This document shows positions 9,638-18,698 of a stretch of DNA of 64,000 bases, one piece after another. The notes beneath the pieces are model-generated. The model saw only the letters and a program-made list of their open reading frames with translations. It did no database searches and had not been told where the DNA came from. Each line of letters begins with the position of its first letter. Position 1 is the first letter of the stretch. The translations under genes and the position numbers were made by a program. The DNA is from Rubinisphaera margarita (GTDB lineage Bacteria; Planctomycetota; Planctomycetia; Planctomycetales; Planctomycetaceae), in contig NZ_JAKFGB010000020.1 of assembly GCF_022267515.1 (NCBI RefSeq), positions 270,570 to 334,569 on the forward strand, given 5' to 3'.

Positions 9638-10829
9638 TCTGGCCAGCTTTCGGGGTACGTATCATAAGTTGCTTAAGCTGCCGCAGCTGATCCCGAACGG
9701 TGAAGGCGAGCCGCTTTCGTTCGCAGGAAATCCACTGAAGTTGATTCGACGATTTGCCAAGGTTTTCTTTGTGGCGTTTGTCTCCGACCAGGAAGTCGTA
9801 AGCGTCGTAACCTCGCAGGAGGGCTTCGTTCATACAGAGAAAGTGGGACACGAGCCCCGGGCTGGAAACCTGTTCGAACGATGCAAAGCCGGAGACATAG
9901 TCAAGCAGGCGATTGCGGTCATTGAGCAGATACAGACAGCCAATGGTCTCTCCGGCCGAACGGATTCGCGTGAGCACGACGGCCCGCTGCTTAAAGCCTT
10001 GTTCAATCAACTGTCTTTGGAACTGATCGAAACGCGGGCTGGCAAAGGCGCCCGGTTCTCCGACTGCCTGCCATCGAGCCTGGTGAAGTTCGACGAGTTC
10101 GCGGTAAATGTCACGAGCCTGATCCAGCGATTCGGCCCACTCAACTTCCACCGGATCGAGTTGCTTCACACGACGCTTGAGATTGGAACGGGTACTCTTG
10201 CCGAGGTGTTCCAGGACCTCGGCTCCGCTTTCGCGGCAGCCCTTAAGATCGAAGTATCGTGATTCCCTCGAGCGGACCGAAGCTTCTGTGATCCCGGACC
10301 TCGGCGGCGGGATCAGGTCCCGGCTGTTGGCCTCGTCCACGCCGCTGAGTACGAACTGATCCCAGTCTTTACGCGACGACAGGAGTTGTTGCAGGGCAGC
10401 CAGAAACGGCTCGCGACAGGTGTCCTCGGTGAGCACTTCGTTGTACTCGACGCATACACTGTGTCCGTGCGGCTCTCCGGCGGTTCCGAGGTAGAGGCTG
10501 CGAATGGGGAACAGGCGAAGGAGTTTGTGACGAACTTCGCTGATCAGACAGACGGCGCGAACCGTTCCGTCTATTGTGCCGATGGCAAAGACCGGACGGA
10601 CGACGTTGCTGTAGTTGGCCAGCCAGGTCGAGGTCCACAACCAGGAACACGTCAGCGGCACATTCGCGAGTCGGAGTTCAAGGTCTTCCCAGGCGGCTTT
10701 GACCTGTGTGTAGTCGTCCATCGAATGGAGCGAGATTATCATCGAAGCGGGGGCGCCGACAGGCAATGTGTCTCGAAGGCTGGAGGATGCGACCGTTGTG
10801 GCGGTCGACGAAGTCGTAGTGTCGATCAT
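9630..10829 (-). CDS. GNAT/FemAB-like acyltransferase (CelD/BcsL family)
   Basis: A 399-residue protein of the Acetyltransf_6 (CelD/BcsL) type. An N-terminal Thr/Ser stretch precedes WEDLELR..NVPLTCSWLWTSTWLANY. The central fold has SGVDEANSRDLI and STRSNLKRRVKQL, and the FemAB-like C-terminal segment is RGYDAYDFLVGDKRHKENLG. Family members are found in exopolysaccharide loci and are thought to acylate sugars or amino-sugars. ATG 10829 is preceded by GAGGGAA; in-frame sequence upstream lies in the neighbouring flippase gene and looks unnatural. The gene is 14 bases after the flippase and overlaps the next glycosyltransferase by 8 bases. Confidence 0.85.
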   Translation of the reverse strand: MIDTTTSSTATTVASSSLRDTLPVGAPASMIISLHSMDDYTQVKAAWEDLELRLANVPLTCSWLWTSTWLANYSNVVRPVFAIGTIDGTVRAVCLISEVRHKLLRLFPIRSLYLGTAGEPHGHSVCVEYNEVLTEDTCREPFLAALQQLLSSRKDWDQFVLSGVDEANSRDLIPPPRSGITEASVRSRESRYFDLKGCRESGAEVLEHLGKSTRSNLKRRVKQLDPVEVEWAESLDQARDIYRELVELHQARWQAVGEPGAFASPRFDQFQRQLIEQGFKQRAVVLTRIRSAGETIGCLYLLNDRNRLLDYVSGFASFEQVSSPGLVSHFLCMNEALLRGYDAYDFLVGDKRHKENLGKSSNQLQWISCERKRLAFTVRDQLRQLKQLMIRTPKAGQND

Positions 10830-10843
10830 CAAACGGGTTCCCT

Positions 10844-12343
10844 CTATTGGTTTAACAGCGATGGTGTGGGTCTCGGCAGGTCGTCGGAAAGCCTCAGCCG
10901 TTCGGCGGCGGCCAGACCGGCCAGCAGGACAACCAGTGCGCCAACGAGGATGCCGAACACGTGCATCCACGTTGCCTGGGGATGCAGGCCATCGATCAGC
11001 AGCGAGTAAATCAAAATCAGGCACAGCGGCAGCAGTTGAGGGACGACCCCGCGCCGCAGAACCTGTCGCACGGTCAATCCGAGATGTCGCGCTCCCATTG
11101 GGAGAAGAATGCCGCCCTCGAAAACAACCAGCGGAACCAGGGTTCCGATCGCCACGCCGTAGACGCCGAGCCACGGCAGTAATGCCAGCGACAGGCACAA
11201 ATTGGTGACGGCTTCCGCCAGGAAGAGCAGAGCCGGCAGTCGGACGTAGCCGGTTCCTGTCAGAACGTGGCGAATGAGCTGCGTTGGCAGAGCAATTAAC
11301 TGACCGGCCAGGAGAATCAACAGCAGCCAGCTGCTTTGCAGGTAGCCGTTGCCAATCCAGACCTCAATCAACAGATGGCTGAAGAAATAGACGCCGATAA
11401 GAGCCGACCCCGTCAGCACGACGGCGAGTCCAAAGCCGCGGCAAACCAGCGATTGCAGTTCTTCATTCTGACTCGTCGAGTGCAGTTGTCCCGCTCGCGG
11501 CATGAAAACGTAGCCGACCTGGATCACAGGGGCTCGAATCATTTCGCAGACTCGAGACGCGATGTAATACGGCACTACAGCCAACGGTCCCAGCAGGAAA
11601 CCGATGACAATCGTGTCGGTCATGTAGATCAGATGTTCCGCGATCAGCGACAGGAACGTGAACATGCTGAACGAGAGGCAACGCTGGTAGACCCGTCGGC
11701 GAAGATGTCGGAAGCGAAACTGTAGCGTCGGCACGAAACGAAAGGCGCAGATGCAGGTTGCAACGTTCTCGGCGACCGTCACGGCCAGGAAGATCAGAGC
11801 GAGCGTCAATAGATTCGGCTGCACATGCAGGAACACGAGAGTCAGGACGAGTCGGAGAATGTTGATCGAGATGACAATCGTTCGCTCGACATCGAACCGC
11901 TGGATCCCCATCAGGATCCCACCGAACGAGCTGCCGCCAATCGAGATCGCGGCATTCAGAGCCAGAATCACGATGGTCCAGCGGATCTCTGCAACGGCGT
12001 GGCCCGGCCAGTCGTTGATGAAGGGCGCAGCAATCGCCAGCCCGATACCGAGCAGAAATGCGATGCAGCCGGAGATCAGGTAGATCGACGTGATGCAGCT
12101 GAACGTCCGATTGAGTTCGATCCACTTCTCTTCCGTGTGATACTTCGAAGTGAACCGCGAGATCGCTTCGCCGAAGCCGAAGTAGAGCAGACCGGCATGA
12201 CCGGCAATCGAGTTCAACAACAGCCACGTTCCGTACGTACTGTCTCCGACAGTGTGCAGGATATACGGCATCAAGAGGAAGCCGATTCCCAGCGTCACCG
12301 CATGCGCGAGCCAGCTGATCAGAACGTTAACTTTGACCGACAT
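10844..12343 (-). CDS. Wzx-like polysaccharide flippase
   Basis: A 499-residue polytopic membrane protein with about 12-14 hydrophobic segments. It begins MSVKVNVLISWLAHAVTLGIGFLLMPYI and contains GDSTYGTWLLLNSIAG, the classic MOP/PST-family start. It is expected to flip lipid-linked repeat units across the inner membrane. A central charged loop RFRHLRRRVYQRC lies near 213. Genes for a Wzy-like polymerase (27 bases upstream) and several glycosyltransferases on the same strand support a Wzx/Wzy-type pathway. Confidence 0.88.
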   Translation of the reverse strand: MSVKVNVLISWLAHAVTLGIGFLLMPYILHTVGDSTYGTWLLLNSIAGHAGLLYFGFGEAISRFTSKYHTEEKWIELNRTFSCITSIYLISGCIAFLLGIGLAIAAPFINDWPGHAVAEIRWTIVILALNAAISIGGSSFGGILMGIQRFDVERTIVISINILRLVLTLVFLHVQPNLLTLALIFLAVTVAENVATCICAFRFVPTLQFRFRHLRRRVYQRCLSFSMFTFLSLIAEHLIYMTDTIVIGFLLGPLAVVPYYIASRVCEMIRAPVIQVGYVFMPRAGQLHSTSQNEELQSLVCRGFGLAVVLTGSALIGVYFFSHLLIEVWIGNGYLQSSWLLLILLAGQLIALPTQLIRHVLTGTGYVRLPALLFLAEAVTNLCLSLALLPWLGVYGVAIGTLVPLVVFEGGILLPMGARHLGLTVRQVLRRGVVPQLLPLCLILIYSLLIDGLHPQATWMHVFGILVGALVVLLAGLAAAERLRLSDDLPRPTPSLLNQ

Positions 12344-12370
12344 CGAATTCTGTCTTCTTCGGTTCTCGAC

Positions 12371-13699
12371 TTAGAAACGGGCGAAAATCTTGGTGGCGGT
12401 AAACATCGCGACAAACACCAGCATGCTGCTGGCCAGCCAGCGTTGAGTCAGCGCGTAATCGAGTCTTAACACGGGACGTCTCGGATAGAGATGAATTCCC
12501 GTAATGTTCAGATACGCCGCGGCCATGCCGATAATGGTGTACGTCGGCGTGGGATAGCAGCGAGACAGCGACAGGAAACCGGCGGCCCAGGCGGCGATGA
12601 TGGCGGCGACGAACGGCTGAAAGTATTTCAGATCCGCGTCGTAAACGGTTTCGTCATCCCGCTTGAGTCGGAACATGCCGTACGCTGCAAAGAACAGGCA
12701 GCCGACGAACATCGACCCGCCGAACAGTCCCAGTTCGACGAAGGAATGCACGTAGGAGTTGTGAGCAACGTAGTCTGTCAGCCCTTCATACATGCCCTGA
12801 CCGATGCCAAAGAAAATCTTCGGCGACTGAATCGCCTGAAATCCTTCAGCCCACAGACGAATTCGTTGCTGACCGGTTCCGCCGGACAGATCGAAATTGG
12901 CCATGCGACCCAGCATCAACGGAGCCGCTGCGACTCCACAGCAGATCGCCGCAATGGCGAAAGCCCGGCCTCGCTTCATCGTCAGATAAGCCATGATGCC
13001 TGCGGCGGCTGCAATCAGGCCGCCGCGCGAGTGGGTATCGTGAATGGCGAGCAGAAGAAGCGGAAAGGCAAGCAACCAGACAAGCCGGGCCCAGCCCCAG
13101 TGGCGATCCATCAACTGAGACATGCAGAGAAAGCCGGTCGTGATGATTAGCAGCGACATATCGTTCGGGTCATGGAACATGCCCAGCCCACAGAGCCGAA
13201 TCAGGAACTGATCCTGTCCGGAAGCCGAGTAGCCGATGCGTTCTTTGATATGCGTCAACGACTCAATTTTGATGAGATCGTGATAGTCGGCGTCCGCGAT
13301 GCCGATGCTGAGCAGTCCGCAGATCGCCAGCGTCATGAGGAAGGCGCGGAATCGCCGTGTTGAGTCCACCACTGCGACGAGGACCAGGTAATAGACGACC
13401 GTCTTGAGCATCATTACGGTTCCCTGGATGGCTCCACCCAGATAACCGTTCGCGAGATGCGAAATCGGCACCGAGACCAGGACACCGAGAACGCACAGCG
13501 TGATCGGCTGGGCCAGCAGGCAACGGACTTTAATGTGATGCTGGATCTGCTTGTAGCTCAGCAGGCCAGCCGTCAGAATGAGGAACTCGTAAACCTGAAA
13601 GCCTTCCAGTTCGGGCAGCACTTCCCACGGGCGCACGAAGATTGTTGCGTTCGCGAGTACGAACAGAACAAACCCGATCTGGGATGGCGTGACGTTCAT
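12371..13699 (-). CDS. O-antigen ligase/Wzy-like polymerase
   Basis: A 442-residue membrane protein with about 11 predicted helices. A large periplasmic loop contains GIGQGMYEGLTDYVAHNSYVHS, near the 'H-N-x-x-L/V' signature of the O-antigen ligase/polymerase domain (PF04932). DTHSRGGLIAAAAGIMAYL is the R-G segment of the same family. It is the first gene of the minus-strand polysaccharide operon. ATG 13699 (MNVTPSQIGFVLFVL) is chosen because upstream codons to 13813 are basic and unlike the family, although no clear Shine-Dalgarno precedes it. Confidence 0.85.
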   Translation of the reverse strand: MNVTPSQIGFVLFVLANATIFVRPWEVLPELEGFQVYEFLILTAGLLSYKQIQHHIKVRCLLAQPITLCVLGVLVSVPISHLANGYLGGAIQGTVMMLKTVVYYLVLVAVVDSTRRFRAFLMTLAICGLLSIGIADADYHDLIKIESLTHIKERIGYSASGQDQFLIRLCGLGMFHDPNDMSLLIITTGFLCMSQLMDRHWGWARLVWLLAFPLLLLAIHDTHSRGGLIAAAAGIMAYLTMKRGRAFAIAAICCGVAAAPLMLGRMANFDLSGGTGQQRIRLWAEGFQAIQSPKIFFGIGQGMYEGLTDYVAHNSYVHSFVELGLFGGSMFVGCLFFAAYGMFRLKRDDETVYDADLKYFQPFVAAIIAAWAAGFLSLSRCYPTPTYTIIGMAAAYLNITGIHLYPRRPVLRLDYALTQRWLASSMLVFVAMFTATKIFARF

Positions 13700-13960
13700 G
13701 AAGTCGGTCGATCTGGAGGATTTCCGGGACTTTCGGGCAGCGTGGGAAGTGGCCCTGCACAGTGCAGACCCTCGCCGCTGTCCCGAAAACGAGACGTTCC
13801 CTTTTGGAAACATAGGTCACTAAACTCCACTCGGTGGCCATCTTTCCCGATGCCTCCCTGAAATTCATCGCGGAGGGATACGAGCAACTTGCCGTTGTTG
13901 CCGAACGGAACGATTGAGCCGGTTACGCGGTTCGTACACAAACACGGAAAGGAATCAGGG

Positions 13961-14938
13961 ATGCTGGGATTGGTTCTGACGGCCAATGGTCTGACGGTGC
14001 AGAGGGATTTACCTGAACCTCAGCCGCTGCCGCACGAAGTCGTCCTGGACGTCAAACTGGCTGGCGTCTGCGAGACCGATCTGCAGCTGGTTCAGGGCTA
14101 CATGGGATTTGAAGGAATTCCGGGTCATGAATTCGTCGGCGTGCCGACTTCGGGACGCTATCAGGGCCAACGCGTGGCTCCGGATATCAATTGCTGCCCC
14201 ACGGTCCGGTGTGATCGCTGTCCCGAGAATCGGCACCATTGTGCGGATCGAACCGTAATTGGAATCCTCGGCCGAAGCGGAGGCTTCGCAGAACGAATCG
14301 CCGTTCCGGAAGAGAATCTCTACGAGATCCCCGACAGCATTCCCGACGAGCAGGCGGTCTTCATCGAACCGCTGGCGGCCGCGTTCGAAATTCTGGAACA
14401 GATCGAGATCGCCCCGCGGACACCGGTCACCGTCCTTGGCGACGGCCGGCTCGGTTACCTGTGCTCTCAGGTGCTGGACGCGGCGGGTGGAAATGTGACC
14501 GTAATTGGGAAGCATGCGAACAAGCTGGAGCGATTCCGCGCCCGTGGGTTGACCACGATTGTCCTCGACGAACTCACCCCAGAGCGGAATGCCGAAGTTG
14601 TAGTTGACTGCACCGGATCGGAATCGGGACTGGAGCTGGCCTTGAAGCTGGTTCGTCCACGCGGAACAATTGTGATGAAGACGACAATCGCGGGCCGATA
14701 CGATCTGGACATGGCTCAAATTGTCATCGACGAATTGCGGCTGGTTGGTTCGCGGTGCGGCCCCTTTCCTCGGGCCATTGAAGCGCTGGCCAATCAGGAG
14801 ATCGAAGTGGAGTCGCTGATCACGTCACGATTCCCGCTGCAGCAGGCCGATCAGGCTCTTCAGACTGCAGCCGAGAAAGGTCAGCACAAAGTTCTGATCA
14901 TCATGGACCCGAATATCGAAAGCAGGAACACGCGATGA
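13961..14938 (+). CDS. Zinc-dependent alcohol dehydrogenase (MDR family)
   Basis: A 325-residue medium-chain dehydrogenase/reductase. The catalytic zinc ligands appear in GVCETDLQLV (Cys about 37) and GIPGHEFVG (His-Glu about 57-58). The structural zinc site is CCPTVRCDRCPENRHHC near 75-91. The cofactor fold has VTVLGDGRLGYLCSQVLDAAG near 150. The substrate is unknown; it is an NAD(P)-dependent oxidoreductase by family. ATG 13961 follows GGAAAGGAATCAGGG. Its stop overlaps the DinB gene's ATG (ATGA at 14935), so the two are translationally coupled. Confidence 0.9.
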   Translation: MLGLVLTANGLTVQRDLPEPQPLPHEVVLDVKLAGVCETDLQLVQGYMGFEGIPGHEFVGVPTSGRYQGQRVAPDINCCPTVRCDRCPENRHHCADRTVIGILGRSGGFAERIAVPEENLYEIPDSIPDEQAVFIEPLAAAFEILEQIEIAPRTPVTVLGDGRLGYLCSQVLDAAGGNVTVIGKHANKLERFRARGLTTIVLDELTPERNAEVVVDCTGSESGLELALKLVRPRGTIVMKTTIAGRYDLDMAQIVIDELRLVGSRCGPFPRAIEALANQEIEVESLITSRFPLQQADQALQTAAEKGQHKVLIIMDPNIESRNTR

Positions 14939-15417
14939 AGTACGCTCACCTTCTCGAAGAATACGCCGCTGGCCCGGATCAACTCGCCGAGATGATTTCG
15001 GAGATGACCTCGGAACAGATCGACGCCCGCCCCGTTCCCGGTAAGTGGTCCACACGCGAGGTCGTCTGTCACCTGGCCGACTTCGAGCCGATCTACGCCG
15101 ATCGCATCAAGCGGGTCCTCGTCGAAGACAAACCGCTGCTCATGGGCGGCGATCCCGATACCTTCGCGGAAGGACTCGGCTACGACGTGCGAAATCTGGA
15201 TAACGAACTCACGCTGATGCGAGCCGTCCGGCAGCAGATCCGTGAGATTCTCAGCAATGTCCCCGAAGAAGCGTTCCAGCGGGTCGGTCAGCACTCCCGC
15301 GACGGAGAAATCAGCATCGAAGTGCTGCTGAAACGAATCACCGGTCACATCCCGCATCACGTGGCATTGATTGAAGAGAAGAAGCGCGCCCTTGGCATCT
15401 ACCCGCCGCAGCCGTGA
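14935..15417 (+). CDS. DinB/YfiT-like metal-binding protein
   Basis: A 160-residue four-helix-bundle protein of the DinB superfamily. It shows the standard segments RPVPGKWSTREVVCHLADFE (first His near 42) and ITGHIPHHVALIEEKK (second His pair near 140), which bind a metal in this fold. Some relatives are thiol-dependent enzymes; the exact activity is unknown. It is coupled by a 4-base overlap to the dehydrogenase, so a role in the same detoxification or thiol-linked step is possible (inference). Confidence 0.87.
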   Translation: MKYAHLLEEYAAGPDQLAEMISEMTSEQIDARPVPGKWSTREVVCHLADFEPIYADRIKRVLVEDKPLLMGGDPDTFAEGLGYDVRNLDNELTLMRAVRQQIREILSNVPEEAFQRVGQHSRDGEISIEVLLKRITGHIPHHVALIEEKKRALGIYPPQP

Positions 15418-15465
15418 TCCAGCGTTGCAATCGACTTGAAGAGCAAGCAACCCAAGCCGGGAGGA

Positions 15466-15511
15466 CACAGAGATTCATCTCCGTGTTGCAAATCAACAAG
15501 CGGCTTGTCTT
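15466..15511 (+). repeat. Palindromic intergenic element, family P1
   Basis: CACAGAGATTCATCTCCGTG (15466-15485) followed by the linker TTGC..AACAAGCGGCTTGTCTT. It is one of four P1 copies in the window (others at 42685, 49726 and, inverted, 55872). It lies between converging genes. Confidence 0.8.
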
Positions 15512-15544
15512 TCGCGTCGCTCCCACCGCGAGCGGTTTGCGCCA

Positions 15545-15565
15545 TCCCGAAAGAATCTTTCGGGA
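15545..15565 (+). repeat. Palindromic intergenic element, family P5
   Basis: Arms TCCCGAAAG and CTTTCGGGA around AAT. Compared with copies at 50094 and 50406, the outer C-G pair is replaced by T-A, keeping the stem. It is followed by a second small stem in CCGCCCTGGCGG. Confidence 0.8.
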
Positions 15566-15642
15566 CCGCCCTGGCGGTGACGCACGAGCACTCCGGCAAG
15601 ATTATCAACGACTGAGGAATGTCTGCGACACCCTGAGCTCTG

Positions 15643-17049
15643 CTAGGGCTCCAGCACAATCGAGTCGCCTTCAAGCTGCTCGGGCTGAAGTTTGTCGCGA
15701 AGGTCTTCATGATCCAGAGCCACCAGCGGGCTGATCTCAATGCTTGCGTTCTCGTCGACCTTGTAGCCGGCGTCCCGCAACCAGCGATGGGCGCGGGCGT
15801 TGAGGGCGGCTTTTGACGTGGCGGGAGAGTCGTCTCCTTCGGCGTTCTTCACCGGGTTGAACTCTTCCTGACGGGACGTCTCGATGACGAGGGGATTCTG
15901 TGCGAGTGGAATCGAGTCGAAGATGAACCGCTCGAACTTGTAAGCGTTCGGCGAGTCGGCTTCTTTTTCTGAGCCGTCCGGGAGTACGTGCCCCACTTTC
16001 TTATGGGCAATATGCACTGGCAGCCGGGTTTCGCCAGTGGCGAGCCGTTCGAGCAAGTCGCGATTCATCACGTGAATCGCGATGTTGCCGGCCCAGTACT
16101 TGAGTCCACCCGAGTCATCGGTATCGCGGGACATGTCTTCCGGCAGGTCGCTGTATTCGATAATCATCTGCGTGCCGTTCACTTCCGCCAGCACGCCGAC
16201 CTTCTCCCCCGCGTCCCGCTTGGCGACGACCTTGGTGGAAATCTCGGCTTCGCGTTGCTTGTGGAATCCGAGCATGGCCGGATCGCAGATGTTGACGCAG
16301 GGATTGTCGACCTGATGGTAGTACAGATACTCGATTCCCCGCCGCTGCATTTCTTCGAACAGATTCGCCCGATGCAATGCGTTCAGCAGGCCGCCGTGGC
16401 CATCCGGGCTCATGGCGATGGAATGCTTCTCACTGAGGAGGATCTTGCCTTCCTGGTCGTCAACGGCTGGCATCGTTCCCTGCTTGAAGAGAAAGACGTC
16501 TTCTTCCGGATAGCCGAACCAGTCGTTCTCCTTGAGGAAGTCGATTGTCTCCTGATGCGTCGCGTCGCTCGTCATGATGAAGTACGGAATGCGAACACCA
16601 TGCTTCTTTGAGAGGGCGACGAGTTGCTCAAAGAAAATCCGGAACAGCGTGCGATCGGTGACCGGTCCGACCGGGAACATTCCTTTCGGATGCGGAAATC
16701 CAAGTCGGCTTCCCTGTCCGCCGGCGACGAGAATGGCTCCGACCTTGCCGGCATCAAGGATCTCATGACCGGTCTTGCGGGCTTCGACCCAGGCCTGTTC
16801 TTCACCCTGTTCAGGCAACCGAATCGCCTGCGTGAGCGGGCTGATGGCGGACGGATCGATCGACTTGCCGGAATCCTTATCGAAAGCCTGTGCGATCAGT
16901 TTCTTGAACTCGTCGAAATCGATGCTTGAGCACTGCTCCTGCAGATGCTGCCGCTCGGAGTCGGAAAGCTCTTCCCAGTGCCGCAACAGATGATCCTGTT
17001 CATGTTTTTTCAGCTGGTCAACGACTTGTGAATCACAGGAAACGGGCAT
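15643..17049 (-). CDS. UDP-N-acetylglucosamine/UDP-sugar pyrophosphorylase (UDPGP type 1)
   Basis: A 468-residue protein of the eukaryote-like UAP1/QRI1 type rather than GlmU. The nucleotide-binding loop is ILVAGGQGSRLGFPHPKGM (residues about 106-124). Other segments are PYFIMTSDATHQETIDF near 155, SPDGHGGLLNAL near 213, YYHQVDNPCVNICDPAMLG near 243, and KVGVLAEVNGTQMIIEYSDLP near 282. It forms UDP-sugar and pyrophosphate from UTP and a sugar 1-phosphate in the cytoplasm. Substrate choice (GlcNAc, GalNAc or Glc) cannot be read from sequence. It could feed the nearby polysaccharide cluster. Confidence 0.9.
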   Translation of the reverse strand: MPVSCDSQVVDQLKKHEQDHLLRHWEELSDSERQHLQEQCSSIDFDEFKKLIAQAFDKDSGKSIDPSAISPLTQAIRLPEQGEEQAWVEARKTGHEILDAGKVGAILVAGGQGSRLGFPHPKGMFPVGPVTDRTLFRIFFEQLVALSKKHGVRIPYFIMTSDATHQETIDFLKENDWFGYPEEDVFLFKQGTMPAVDDQEGKILLSEKHSIAMSPDGHGGLLNALHRANLFEEMQRRGIEYLYYHQVDNPCVNICDPAMLGFHKQREAEISTKVVAKRDAGEKVGVLAEVNGTQMIIEYSDLPEDMSRDTDDSGGLKYWAGNIAIHVMNRDLLERLATGETRLPVHIAHKKVGHVLPDGSEKEADSPNAYKFERFIFDSIPLAQNPLVIETSRQEEFNPVKNAEGDDSPATSKAALNARAHRWLRDAGYKVDENASIEISPLVALDHEDLRDKLQPEQLEGDSIVLEP

Positions 17050-17242
17050 CGGTTCTTCTTTCGTTGGGACAATCTCGATGTTGCAGGTTCAGCAGACTGA
17101 CCGCCGGGAAGGTCTCAGCCAGATAGATCGGGCTGTCGCAGAGCGGTCGTCCGTGCAGGTATGTGCGAAGCAGCCGAAGACGCGAAGCAGTCTCGCGGCA
17201 TCAATTCGGAACGAGTCCTTATAAGGTAGTCGGCCCAGTTTG

Positions 17243-17614
17243 CTACGCAAGACCATTTGCCCGCAGCCAGAGCACGAAGCTGTAGACGACAACCGCTCCC
17301 ACCACAGCCGTACCGAACAGAAGCAGCAGGCGTGCGAGGCGAAGATTCTTCGAGGCGACGATCTGGGCTATTACGCAGACGACAGCGACCGAGGCGAACT
17401 TGAAACCGACGAACCCCTTGCGGCCCCAGCGATCAAGGAAGTATTTCGCGATCGGATTCGATTCGCGGAAGCCATCGCCCGACAGCAGAATCCATGTCAT
17501 GAAGATATCGAGCGCGCTGACGAGGATGAAAATCGTCGTCTCCGACTCCAGCGGCAACTGGTGTCGAAAGAGTTTGTGAAAGAGAGATTGATCCGAATCT
17601 CCAGATTTTTTCAC
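17243..17614 (-). CDS. Small membrane protein, DUF5658-like
   Basis: A 123-residue protein with three hydrophobic helices (about 26-46, 71-91, 96-116). The motif ALDIFMTWILL..GFRESNPIAKYFL between helices 1 and 2 resembles the 'NP.A' pattern of DUF5658 membrane proteins. There is no known function. The start is GTG at 17614. It lies 48 bases downstream of the zinc-ribbon gene on the same strand. Confidence 0.75.
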   Translation of the reverse strand: MKKSGDSDQSLFHKLFRHQLPLESETTIFILVSALDIFMTWILLSGDGFRESNPIAKYFLDRWGRKGFVGFKFASVAVVCVIAQIVASKNLRLARLLLLFGTAVVGAVVVYSFVLWLRANGLA

Positions 17615-17662
17615 ACGAAAATCCTGTCCGCAGACTCTGTGTTCAGATTGACCAGTCGGGTC

Positions 17663-18367
17663 TCAAAGCGTTTCATCAATGTAGAGCAACGAGCCGCAGC
17701 TGCTGCAGAACAGGACGATTCCCGTCTTGATCTGAATCCGCTGCTGAGCCGTGAGATTCACATAGCAGTTTCCGCAGGCTCCGTTGGACACGGCCGACAT
17801 CGCTTTTGCGCCGCGACTGGCGACCAAACGGCGATATTGCTGCTTCGGTTCGCTGGGCAGCAGACTCTCCAGGCTGGCGAGATGCCTCTCAAGATCCTTG
17901 ATGGAATCCTGAAGGTCGCGGGATTTCGATTCGAACTGAGACCGGAAGGAATCGAGTTCTTCTTTGGCTTTGACGACCGCCTGCTCGTAATCGGCCTGTT
18001 TGGCTGTTTCGGTATCAACCCGGTCAATGATCTCGAGAATCTCGTCTTCCAGGACGGACATGGCCATTTCGTCGGCGCGAATCTGCTCTTTGAAGATATC
18101 GAACTCTCGATTGGACGAAGCCGAGTTCAATTTGACCTTCAGATCGACGATCTTCTTCTCCAGGGCATTCAGATCGAGCGACTTCGAATCGGCGAACATT
18201 TTCTGCCGCTTCAGTTCAGCATGATAGTCGACCAGGTCCTGCTCCCGCTTGCGGACGATCGATTCGCGAGCTTTGATCTGAATCGGGCCTCGTTCGAGCT
18301 GTTGCCGTGCGTCCTCCAGTTGCTGGTGCGTCAGGTGCAGTTGTCTCAATGAATTGGTGGCAGGCAT
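17663..18367 (-). CDS. Coiled-coil protein with C-terminal C4 zinc ribbon (CT398/zf-RING_7 type)
   Basis: A 234-residue cytoplasmic protein. Residues about 5-175 are a charged heptad-like coiled coil (LRQLHLTHQQLEDARQQLE; ALEKKIVDLKVKLNSASSN). The C-terminal zinc ribbon has GACGNC and LFCSSCG, a CxxC-x19-24-CxxC pair. The family (PF02591) is widespread in bacteria and compared with CT398, which binds sigma54 and secretion proteins in Chlamydia. ATG 18367 begins MPATNSLRQLH. Confidence 0.88.
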   Translation of the reverse strand: MPATNSLRQLHLTHQQLEDARQQLERGPIQIKARESIVRKREQDLVDYHAELKRQKMFADSKSLDLNALEKKIVDLKVKLNSASSNREFDIFKEQIRADEMAMSVLEDEILEIIDRVDTETAKQADYEQAVVKAKEELDSFRSQFESKSRDLQDSIKDLERHLASLESLLPSEPKQQYRRLVASRGAKAMSAVSNGACGNCYVNLTAQQRIQIKTGIVLFCSSCGSLLYIDETL

Positions 18368-18698
18368 GCCGCGTTAACTCCGTTCCTCTGGCTGACGGAC
18401 AGATAGACAGGAATGCATGAGAATGCGTGCTGGAAGCAGACTGTGACAGCCAAAACAGCCTTTCCCGCATTGTATCGCCGGAGAGGAACCAGGGCCAACG
18501 CCAGGGGGCGGGTCTCCCAAAACCTGCCGGGATCGCTCGACCAGAAGTTCCGTTTAACCGGTCCCGGACAGTTTTCTGACGGACCAACCCCAGGTTTGAA
18601 GGCGTGTCCGCTCGACTTCACCTTGTCCCGGAGGAATGGAACTGACAGAATACCGTGATCGTTCAACACCCGAAAACAGTGGGAACTTGCAAGAAGAG
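18368..18698. other. Divergent intergenic region
   Basis: About 330 bases separate the minus-strand zinc-ribbon gene from the plus-strand phosphatase gene. It must hold both promoters, but I could not pick out a convincing -35/-10 pair. Small GC-rich inverted segments exist; none has a U-run. Confidence 0.4.
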
